The notes under the pieces: generated by a model
What the model saw: the letters and a program-made list of their open reading frames with translations, nothing else
Database searches by the model: none
What the model was told of the DNA's origin: nothing
Made by a program: the position numbers and the translations under genes
Assembly: GCF_900129905.1 (NCBI RefSeq)
Contig: NZ_FQXG01000007.1
Span: forward strand, 310,001-374,000
Length of the DNA stretch: 64,000 nucleotides
Direction of reading: 5' to 3'
DNA from: Ferrimonas marina
GTDB taxonomy: Bacteria > Pseudomonadota > Gammaproteobacteria > Enterobacterales > Shewanellaceae
Shown: positions 57,981 through 64,000 of the stretch, piece after piece
Numbering within the stretch: position 1 is the first letter of the stretch
How the letters are laid out: every line of letters begins with the position of its first letter

Positions 57981-58910
57981 TTACCGGGCCAGCACCTCGA
58001 TCGGGTCGGACTCCTTGGCCTTGCCCTGCTCGATGGCGATCTCCACCCGCCGATTGCGGGTGCGGCCCTCGCGGCTGTCGTTGCTCCACAGCGGCTGGGT
58101 GTCGGCCACGCCGGACACCACCATGCGGTTGGGGTCAAACTGGTCGACCTTGACCAGCTCATGGGCCACCGCCACCGCCCGTTGACTGGAGATGTCCCAG
58201 TTGGAGCGGTACAGCTCATTGCTGATGGGGGTGTTGTCGGTGTGGCCGGTGACGGTGATGATGCCGGGCACGTCTTTAAGCAGATCACCCACGGCCTGGA
58301 TCACCGGTCGGAAGCGCGGCTGCAGGAAGGCGGAACCGGCGGGGAAGGCGCCCTGTTCGCGGATACGGATGATCAGCTGCTGGCCCAGCGCCTCCACCTC
58401 GATGGCACCGTCGCGGATATGATCCTCCAGCTCCAGCGCCACCTTCTTGGCCAGTTCGTCCACCTGGGCCGCCTGGGCCTGGCTGTTCTGGCTGTCGTTG
58501 CGCTGCTGCATCGCCGCCTGGTTGGCGTTGCCACCGCGGGCCTCGCCGGACTGATGCTGCTCGCCACCGGCCTCGTTCTCACGGCCGGGCTGGAAGTGCA
58601 GTACCTCCTGGGTGTATTCGGCGGTCTGCTGCTGGATCACCTCCAGCGGCGTGGGCTCCGGTCGGCCGGGGCGGAAGTGGCTGGCGATCACCGAGGTGCC
58701 GCGGGGCACGTCCTGCACCTCGATCTTGTTCTGCACCCCGAAGGCGTACTTCATCGAGCCGGCGATCTGCTTAAACTTGAGCACGTCCATCTCGGAGAAG
58801 GCCAACAGCAGCACGAAGAAACACATCAGTAGCGTAGCCAGATCGGCAAAGGTGGCCATCCAGCCTGGGGCTCCTTGGCGGGGCTTACGCTTGGGCACCA
58901 GATCGTCCAT
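57981..58910 (-). CDS. pomB: Flagellar stator protein PomB (MotB family)
   Basis: The 309-residue protein has one N-terminal helix with the ion-binding aspartate (MATFADLATLLMCFFVLLLAF), a Gln-rich linker and a C-terminal OmpA-like peptidoglycan domain (TGHTDNTPISNELYRSNWDLS-type). The helix matches the sodium-type PomB. The ATG at 58910 follows the pomA stop after two bases with GGGGAG upstream; a GTG at 58916 is the alternative. Confidence 0.93.
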   Translation of the reverse strand: MDDLVPKRKPRQGAPGWMATFADLATLLMCFFVLLLAFSEMDVLKFKQIAGSMKYAFGVQNKIEVQDVPRGTSVIASHFRPGRPEPTPLEVIQQQTAEYTQEVLHFQPGRENEAGGEQHQSGEARGGNANQAAMQQRNDSQNSQAQAAQVDELAKKVALELEDHIRDGAIEVEALGQQLIIRIREQGAFPAGSAFLQPRFRPVIQAVGDLLKDVPGIITVTGHTDNTPISNELYRSNWDISSQRAVAVAHELVKVDQFDPNRMVVSGVADTQPLWSNDSREGRTRNRRVEIAIEQGKAKESDPIEVLAR

Positions 58911-58912
58911 GT

Positions 58913-59677
58913 TCACTCCCCGGTGGTGTTGATCACCCGCTTCTTCTCACGCAGGTAGTTCTTCAGGAAGCTCTCGATCACCCGTGGGTTCTGGCCATCC
59001 TGGATCGCCAGCACCGCGTCCATGATCAGGCGGCGATTGAGCATCTCCTCCTGCATACGCAGCTCCAGCTTGTCGGCGATGGGCAGGGCGATCATGTTGG
59101 CGATGATGGCGCCGTACAGGGTGGTGAGCAGGGCGATGGCCATGGCGGGGCCGATCGCCTTGGGATCGTCCATGTTGTTGAGCATCGCCACCAGGCCGAT
59201 CAGGGTACCGATCATCCCCATCGCCGGGGCCACGTCGCCGAACTTGCGGAACACATCCACCCCCAGGTTATGGCGCTCCATGGTGAGGCTGATGTCCTTG
59301 CTCAGGGTGTTGCGCACGGTCTCGGCATCGTGGCCGTCCACCAGCAGGCCCACCGCCTTTTTCATAAAGGGGTTGTTGATCTCCGCCTCCTCCAGGGCCA
59401 GGAAGCCCCCTTTGCGGGCGGAGTCGGCCATGGTGACCGATTGTTCGATCAGGAACTCGGGGCGATCCAGCTTAAAGGCAAAGGCCTTGGCGGCGATCTT
59501 GACCGAACCAACGAACTGGCTCAGGTTGAACTTCATCATCACCACGAACAGCGAGCCGAGCACCACGATCAGCAAACCGGCCACGTTGAAGAAGATGGTG
59601 ATGTCGCCGCCTTGCACCATCGCCATGGTGACAAAGGCGAAGGCGCCAATAAGGCCAATCAGGGTTGCCAGATCCAC
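58913..59677 (-). CDS. pomA: Flagellar stator protein PomA (MotA family)
   Basis: The 254-residue protein has four helices and closely follows Vibrio PomA (MDLATLIGLIG, ARKGGFLALEEAEINN, LLVDGHDAE, GDVAPAMGMIGTLIGLVAMLNNMDDPKAIGPAMAIALLTTLYGA). With PomB it forms the Na+-driven stator. The start codon is GTG with AGGAG five bases upstream. A likely flagellar sigma-28 promoter precedes it. Confidence 0.95.
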   Translation of the reverse strand: MDLATLIGLIGAFAFVTMAMVQGGDITIFFNVAGLLIVVLGSLFVVMMKFNLSQFVGSVKIAAKAFAFKLDRPEFLIEQSVTMADSARKGGFLALEEAEINNPFMKKAVGLLVDGHDAETVRNTLSKDISLTMERHNLGVDVFRKFGDVAPAMGMIGTLIGLVAMLNNMDDPKAIGPAMAIALLTTLYGAIIANMIALPIADKLELRMQEEMLNRRLIMDAVLAIQDGQNPRVIESFLKNYLREKKRVINTTGE

Positions 59678-59750
59678 AGATGCTCCTACGTGCTGGGCGT
59701 AACGCGGTCACGGGGACCGGTCGGGATGAAAAATGCTATGACTACTCTGC

Positions 59751-59776
59751 TTATCGTCCACAGCGCGTCTAGCTTA
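59751..59776 (-). promoter_or_regulatory. Candidate sigma-28 (FliA) promoter of pomAB
   Basis: TAAG-N14-GACGATAA on the minus strand is close to the FliA consensus TAAA-N15-GCCGATAA. RNA would start near 59743, about 66 bases before the pomA GTG. Confidence 0.55.
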
Positions 59777-59865
59777 AGGAAAAATTCCCTAGGTGCGAAG
59801 TGGTTCATTGAATCTATGGGTGCAAAACAGTACCTTTGGCACCTCAATTAAAGAGGGATGATCAC

Positions 59866-60105
59866 GTGGCGAAAAAACCGGAAAACCTCAGCTTCGAACA
59901 GTCTCTGCAGGAGCTGGAGCAGATCGTGGCCCAACTGGAACAGGGGGAGATCCCGCTGGAACAGGCCCTGAAACAGTTCGAACGAGGCATTACCCTGGTG
60001 CGAGCCAGCCAGCACAAGCTGGACCAGGCCGAGCAGCAGGTTTCGATGCTGACCCAGCAAGCCGGCCACGACGACACCCTGACCCCCTTCGCCAACGAGG
60101 AGTAA
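59866..60105 (+). CDS. xseB: Exodeoxyribonuclease VII small subunit
   Basis: The 79-residue helical protein matches XseB (LSFEQSLQELEQIVAQLEQGEIPLEQ). It is the regulatory subunit of exonuclease VII. I start at the GTG at 59866 with GAGGG upstream; an ATG at 59836 would add ten unrelated residues. ispA follows after 2 bp. Confidence 0.95.
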   Translation: MAKKPENLSFEQSLQELEQIVAQLEQGEIPLEQALKQFERGITLVRASQHKLDQAEQQVSMLTQQAGHDDTLTPFANEE

Positions 60106-60107
60106 CC

Positions 60108-60995
60108 ATGGTCTCCACGGCATTGCCGCACTACCAGGCGCGGGTCAACCGCACCCTGGAGCAGGCCTTCGATGCCCTGCCGGTCACCGATCCCCGGCTA
60201 CTGGATGCGATGCGCTACGGCACCCTGCTGGGCGGCAAGCGTGCCCGGCCCTTCCTGGTCTACGCCACCGGCACCCTGCTGGGGGCGGACGAAACCACCC
60301 TGGATCCCATCGCTGCGGCGGTGGAGTGCATCCACGCCTACTCGCTGATCCACGACGACCTGCCGGCGATGGACGACGATCACCTGCGCCGGGGTCAGCC
60401 CACGGTGCACATCGCATACGATGAGGCGACCGCCATCCTGGCGGGAGACGCCCTGCAGGGGCTGGCCTATGAGCTGCTGGCCAACTGCCCCTTGCCGGAC
60501 GCGGTTGAAGCCAACCGCATCGGCATGATCCGGGCACTGAGCCACGCCTCTGGCTACCAGGGGATGTGCGGCGGTCAGGCGATCGATCTGGCCAGCACCG
60601 GTCAGCGTATCGATCTGGAGCAACTGACTCGGCTGCACCGGCTGAAAACCGGTGCCCTGATCCGCGCCAGTGTTGAGCTGGGCACCCTGGCGGTGCCGGA
60701 TCTGCCAGCGGCGCACCGTCAGGCCCTGCTGGGCTTCGCCGAAAAGATCGGCCTGGCGTTCCAGGTGCACGACGACATTCTCGACGTCACCGCCGACACG
60801 GAACAGCTGGGCAAACCCCAGGGTTCCGACCAGGCGGCGGACAAGAGCACCTTCCCGGCGCTGCTGGGATTGGACCATGCTCGTGACGTGGCCCAGGGTC
60901 TGTACCAGGACGCCCTGACAGAGCTGGCCGGATTGCCGTACAATACCGAGCCATTAGAGCGCTTTGCTCGATACATCATCGAGCGGGGCCAATAG
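60108..60995 (+). CDS. ispA: (2E,6E)-farnesyl diphosphate synthase
   Basis: The 295-residue prenyltransferase has the two aspartate-rich metal motifs DDLPAMDDD (about residue 83) and DDILD (about residue 222) and the GGKRARPFL start. It makes farnesyl diphosphate for quinones and undecaprenyl phosphate. The order xseB-ispA-dxs is the classic gammaproteobacterial operon. Confidence 0.97.
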   Translation: MVSTALPHYQARVNRTLEQAFDALPVTDPRLLDAMRYGTLLGGKRARPFLVYATGTLLGADETTLDPIAAAVECIHAYSLIHDDLPAMDDDHLRRGQPTVHIAYDEATAILAGDALQGLAYELLANCPLPDAVEANRIGMIRALSHASGYQGMCGGQAIDLASTGQRIDLEQLTRLHRLKTGALIRASVELGTLAVPDLPAAHRQALLGFAEKIGLAFQVHDDILDVTADTEQLGKPQGSDQAADKSTFPALLGLDHARDVAQGLYQDALTELAGLPYNTEPLERFARYIIERGQ

Positions 60996-61019
60996 TAGAA
61001 TGAATAGCGAAAGAGTACG

Positions 61020-62885
61020 ATGAGCCAGGCCTTGTCCGATTACCCCCTGCTGTCCCAGGCCCAGTTGCCGAAACAGCTGCGACAGCTTTCCCAGGATCAA
61101 CTGCCTGAGCTGGCAGACGAGGTGCGTCAGTTCCTGCTGCACTCGGTCAGCCGCTCCTCCGGTCACCTCGCCTCTGGGCTGGGGACCGTCGAACTGACCC
61201 TGGCGCTGCACTACGTCTACGACACCCCGTTTGACCGTCTGGTCTGGGACGTGGGCCACCAGGCCTACCCCCACAAGATCCTGACCGGCCGCGCCGAGCA
61301 GATGCACACCATCCGTCAGAAGGACGGCCTGCACCCCTTCCCTTGGCGGGAAGAGAGCGAATACGACACCTTCAGTGTCGGCCACTCCAGCACCTCCATC
61401 AGCGCAGCACTGGGAATGGCGATCGCTGCCGACAAGGAGGCCCAGGGCCGCCGTGTCGTCGCGGTGATCGGTGACGGTGCCCTGACCGGGGGGATGGCGT
61501 TCGAGGCGTTGAACCACGCCGGGGATATCCACAAGGATATGCTGGTGATCATCAACGACAACGAGATGTCCATCTCCGAGAACGTTGGTGCCCTTAACAA
61601 CCACATGGCGCGGATCCTGTCCGGCAGCCTCTACACCTCCATCCGTGAAAGCGGCAAGAAGGTGCTGGGGGCGATGCCGCCGATCAAGGAGCTGGCTCGC
61701 CGTGCCGAGGAGCACCTCAAGGGCATGGTGGTGCCTGGCACCCTGTTCGAGGAGCTGGGCTTCAACTACATCGGCCCTATCGACGGCCACGATGTGGACG
61801 GTCTGGTGGACACCCTGCGCAACATGCGCGAGCTGAAGGGGCCGCAGATCCTCCATGTGATGACCAAGAAGGGTAAGGGCTACCAGCCGGCGGAGGAAGA
61901 CCCCATCGGCTACCACGGCGTGCCCAAGTTCAACCCGGACGAGTGGAAGCTGCCCAAGTCCGCGCCCGGCAAGCCCACCTTCTCCAAGGTGTTTGGCGAC
62001 TGGCTGTGCGATATGGCGGAACAGGATCCCAAGCTGGTGGCGATCACCCCGGCGATGCGGGAAGGCTCCGGCATGGTGGCCTTCTCCCAACGCTTCCCGG
62101 AGCAGTACTACGATGCCGCCATCGCCGAGCAGCATGCGGTAACCCTGGGGGCCGGTTTTGCCTGCGAAGGGCTCAATCCGGTGGTGGCGATCTACTCCAC
62201 CTTCCTTCAGCGGGCCTTTGACCAGGTGATCCACGACGTGGCGATCATGAACCTGCCGGTGCTGTTTGCCATCGACCGTGGCGGTCTGGTGGGCGCCGAT
62301 GGTCAGACCCACCAAGGCGCCTTCGATCTCTCCTACCTGCGCTGCATCCCCAACCTGACGGTGATGGCACCGGCGGACGAGGACGAGTGTCGGCAGATGC
62401 TCTACACCGGCCACCGGATGGACAGCCCGGCGGCGGTGCGTTATCCCCGCGGCCAGGGCATGGGCACCCAGATCCAGGATGCGATGACCGAACTGCCCAT
62501 CGGCAAGGCGGAGATCCGTCGCCGGGGCAAGGGGATCGCCATCCTCAGCTTCGGCACCCTGCTGCCCTACGCGTTGGAAGCAGCGGAGCAGCTGGACGCC
62601 ACCGTGGTCAACATGCGTTTTGTGAAGCCGCTGGATGAGGCGATGGTCAAGGCGATGGCCGAGAGTCACGACCAGCTGATCACCCTGGAAGAGAACGCCC
62701 TGCAAAGTGGTGCCGGCAGCGCGGTGCTGGAGTCCCTGGCCGCCCAGGGGATCGCCAAGCCGGTGTTGCAACTGGGCCTGCCGGATCGCTTTATCGAGCA
62801 GGGCAGCCAGGAGGAGATGCACGCGGTACTGGAGCTGGACGCCGCCGGTATCCTCAAGCGGGCCAAGGCCGCCTTCGGGTTGTAA
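61020..62885 (+). CDS. dxs: 1-deoxy-D-xylulose-5-phosphate synthase
   Basis: The 621-residue thiamine diphosphate enzyme makes DXP from pyruvate and glyceraldehyde 3-phosphate, the first step of the MEP isoprenoid pathway. The cofactor motif [19 protein letters not shown] is followed by NDN. Active-site histidines are in VGHQAYPHK and VGHSSTS, and the transketolase C-terminal domain follows. It lies 24 bp downstream of ispA and ends at a terminator. Confidence 0.98.
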   Translation: MSQALSDYPLLSQAQLPKQLRQLSQDQLPELADEVRQFLLHSVSRSSGHLASGLGTVELTLALHYVYDTPFDRLVWDVGHQAYPHKILTGRAEQMHTIRQKDGLHPFPWREESEYDTFSVGHSSTSISAALGMAIAADKEAQGRRVVAVIGDGALTGGMAFEALNHAGDIHKDMLVIINDNEMSISENVGALNNHMARILSGSLYTSIRESGKKVLGAMPPIKELARRAEEHLKGMVVPGTLFEELGFNYIGPIDGHDVDGLVDTLRNMRELKGPQILHVMTKKGKGYQPAEEDPIGYHGVPKFNPDEWKLPKSAPGKPTFSKVFGDWLCDMAEQDPKLVAITPAMREGSGMVAFSQRFPEQYYDAAIAEQHAVTLGAGFACEGLNPVVAIYSTFLQRAFDQVIHDVAIMNLPVLFAIDRGGLVGADGQTHQGAFDLSYLRCIPNLTVMAPADEDECRQMLYTGHRMDSPAAVRYPRGQGMGTQIQDAMTELPIGKAEIRRRGKGIAILSFGTLLPYALEAAEQLDATVVNMRFVKPLDEAMVKAMAESHDQLITLEENALQSGAGSAVLESLAAQGIAKPVLQLGLPDRFIEQGSQEEMHAVLELDAAGILKRAKAAFGL

Positions 62886-62901
62886 GTGCAGACGCTGGGT
62901 A

Positions 62902-62933
62902 CTAGGTGCTAGGGCGGGCTTCGCCCTGCTAGG
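62902..62933. repeat. CTAGG heptamer-related repeat with hairpin
   Basis: Two CTAGG units 7 bp apart (62902, 62909), an AGGGCG/CGCCCT hairpin and a third CTAGG (62929) lie directly behind dxs. They are in the opposite orientation to the array at 63013. Confidence 0.7.
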
Positions 62934-62954
62934 AAAAGCCTAACAGCCGAAAGC

Positions 62955-62990
62955 AAAACGCCGCTGCGGGAAACCGCGGCGGCGTTTTGT
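62955..62990 (+). terminator. Terminator of the xseB-ispA-dxs operon
   Basis: AAAACGCCGC pairs with GCGGCGTTTT, enclosing a GCGG-GAAA-CCGC inner hairpin. It can work in both directions. Confidence 0.85.
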
Positions 62991-63012
62991 GTTTGTCCGG
63001 CAGTACCTGCCT

Positions 63013-63068
63013 CTTAGCTCTTAGCTCCTAGCTCCTAGCGCCCAGCTCCTAGCCCCTAGCGCCTAGTG
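63013..63068. repeat. Degenerate heptamer array, 8 x CCTAGCN-type
   Basis: Eight contiguous 7-bp units (CTTAGCT twice, CCTAGCT, CCTAGCG, CCCAGCT, CCTAGCC, CCTAGCG, CCTAGTG) fill the gap before the convergent lipoprotein stop. They share the AGC core with the array at 5528-5576 but have diverged. Confidence 0.9.
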
Positions 63069-63075
63069 CCGGCGC

Positions 63076-63690
63076 TTAACCAAAGAACAGGCGCCAAAGC
63101 CAGCTGCGGTCCAGATCCTTCTGGCACTGGCGGTACTGGGCGGCGTAGCGCTTGGAGCGGTCGTCCACCCGACGGGAGACCTGGATCAACCAGGGCTTGG
63201 CGTTGTAGCTCTTGTTGCGGTAGCCGCCCCACCCCTCGTGGTAGTTGAGGTACTGGCCATAGGCATCCCATTTGGAGACGCCGTTGACCTGGTGACTCTT
63301 GTAGATAAACCAGCCCATAAAGTCGTGGGCATCGGCAAAGTTACTGCGCCGGGCCCAGCTGCGGTTGTTCTCCCGCACGTAGTCATCCCAGGTCATGGTC
63401 TTGGCCTGGGCGTAGCCGTAGGCCGTGGAGGCACGGCCGTAGGGGATAAAGCCAAGGAAGTAGCGCATCGGCGGCCGGGCGTTATGACGAAAGGAGCTCT
63501 CCTGGTACATCATCGCCATCGGCACGTGCACCGGCACCCCCCACTTCTGCTCGGTGTTCTTCGCCGCCTTATACCAGCTGCGGTTCTCCTTGAAGATGTT
63601 GCACAGGTTCTCCGGGTCCTTCGGTGGCGGTGTTGCGCAGCCGGTCAGCAGCAGAGCCAGCCCAACCAAACCCAGTTTGTTCATTTTCAT
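63076..63690 (-). CDS. Lysozyme-like (SLT-related) lipoprotein
   Basis: The 204-residue lipoprotein has lipobox LLLTGC. The region AMMYQESSFRHNARPP contains E64, placed like the catalytic glutamate of lytic transglycosylases, and TAYGYAQAKTMTWDDY resembles the GYAQ-type motif of SLT domains. A peptidoglycan-cleaving role is likely but not proven. No ribosome site is visible before the ATG at 63690 or the in-frame ATG at 63684. Confidence 0.8.
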   Translation of the reverse strand: MKMNKLGLVGLALLLTGCATPPPKDPENLCNIFKENRSWYKAAKNTEQKWGVPVHVPMAMMYQESSFRHNARPPMRYFLGFIPYGRASTAYGYAQAKTMTWDDYVRENNRSWARRSNFADAHDFMGWFIYKSHQVNGVSKWDAYGQYLNYHEGWGGYRNKSYNAKPWLIQVSRRVDDRSKRYAAQYRQCQKDLDRSWLWRLFFG

Positions 63691-63743
63691 TATTTTGATT
63701 TTCGACGTCTTTTCGATTTATTGAAAAAATTTTGCCCTGCTTG

Positions 63744-63772
63744 GGAACTTAATGGAAGGGTGTGCAGTCTGA
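63744..63772 (+). promoter_or_regulatory. Candidate sigma-E promoter
   Basis: GGAACTT (63744-63750) and TCTGA (63768-63772) are separated by 17 bases, close to the sigma-E (RpoE) pattern GGAACTT-N16-TCTGA. It drives toward the right edge, away from the lipoprotein gene. Confidence 0.5.
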
Positions 63773-63776
63773 AAAG

Positions 63777-63850
63777 ATGAACCGATTCAAACGTTCATCA
63801 TTATCCTCCTTTCATCGGGCACCTTCAGGCAGGGGTTCCCGATTTTTTTT
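63777..63850 (+). ncRNA. Candidate sigma-E-dependent small RNA, about 74 nt
   Basis: A predicted start near 63777 leads after about 37 nt to a terminator hairpin (ATCGGG-c-ACCTT pairing with GGGGT-t-CCCGAT, 63814-63843) and eight T residues. The unpaired 5' part contains ATTATCCTCCTT (63800-63811), the complement of a strong Shine-Dalgarno region. This layout is that of Hfq-dependent, sigma-E-controlled RNAs such as MicA and RybB, which repress outer membrane protein mRNAs. I recognise the layout and not a specific family. Confidence 0.45.
63814..63850 (+). terminator. Terminator of the candidate small RNA
   Basis: An 11-pair stem with one mismatch and a six-base loop is followed by TTTTTTTT, with no protein gene directly upstream on this strand. 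Confidence 0.7.
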
Positions 63851-64000
63851 GCGACCGCGTCAGCACTCCCAACAATTTTGTGGCTTACCTCCTCCGTCAT
63901 TTTGGCCTGACAGGGCGGTGTCGACGTTTCCTTTCCCGTCGCTTTACAGGCGACCAAAGCGCTGATTAAATGTCGCGCTTCGAATCACATTCCCCCTGAC
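63851..64000. other. Right-edge non-coding stretch
   Basis: I see no convincing gene in the last 150 bp; codon-like bias, ribosome sites and family matches are all absent. Confidence 0.5.

Noticed and set aside
60954-62822. 622-residue open frame opposite dxs
   Set aside because: Mirror of a highly conserved gene; His/Gln/Gly-rich without recognisable motifs.
63762-63965. 67-residue open frame at the right edge
   Set aside because: Arg/Pro/Ser-rich, no ribosome site, and it runs through the small-RNA terminator.

Overview
This window is chromosomal DNA from a GC-rich marine gammaproteobacterium. The gene content (Na+-NQR with its maturation factors, a PomAB-type sodium flagellar stator, UbiUVT, LuxS, TRAP and Dcu dicarboxylate carriers) points to the Alteromonadales, near Ferrimonas/Shewanella; the genus is inference. 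No phage, rRNA, tRNA or CRISPR locus was seen. Most of the DNA is densely packed core metabolism. The unusual material sits in a few intergenic regions and one disrupted gene.

Layout. 0.1-5.5 kb is an anaerobic module: three U32-family proteins (TrhP, UbiU, UbiV), the ferredoxin YfhL, DcuA and UbiT. 5.6-16.4 kb holds a membrane protein, an Aer-like receptor, proBA, a purine permease, a tiny unrecognised 32-residue gene with its own signals, an M17 peptidase, pepD and a small unknown. 16.4-21.7 kb holds an exported amidohydrolase and a three-gene glucosylglycerate cluster (phosphatase, synthase, phosphorylase). 21.8-28.7 kb is mixed: a GNAT protein, a PD-(D/E)XK nuclease gene broken by a 266-bp MITE-like insert, a TetR/metallo-beta-lactamase pair with operator palindromes, a membrane protein behind a perfect FNR box, SOS-controlled dinB and a dCache chemoreceptor. 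28.8-36.0 kb is nqrABCDEF-apbE-nqrM behind a 500-bp leader. 36.5-42.8 kb is a probable iron-regulated operon (DUF4856 lipoprotein, imelysin, TonB receptor, fatty-acid hydroxylase). Then come luxS and a TRAP transporter.

From 46.6 to 62.9 kb the order bolA, yajG, ampG, yajQ, panE, thiI, xseB, ispA, dxs matches a known E. coli neighbourhood, with local additions (alkB-like, rlmG, a cyclophilin, a GGDEF protein, aroG, pomAB). The window ends with a lipoprotein and, divergent from it, what looks like a sigma-E-dependent small RNA.

The genes fit an organism that respires with or without oxygen and couples energy to sodium: NQR pumps Na+ and PomAB uses it, DcuA exchanges C4-dicarboxylates, UbiUVT makes quinone without O2, and glucosylglycerate probably serves as a compatible solute or storage compound. 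The best candidates for undescribed biology are the 32-residue gene (12211-12309), the small RNA at the right edge (63777-63850), the MITE in the nuclease gene (22483-22748) and the CTAG-containing heptamer arrays.
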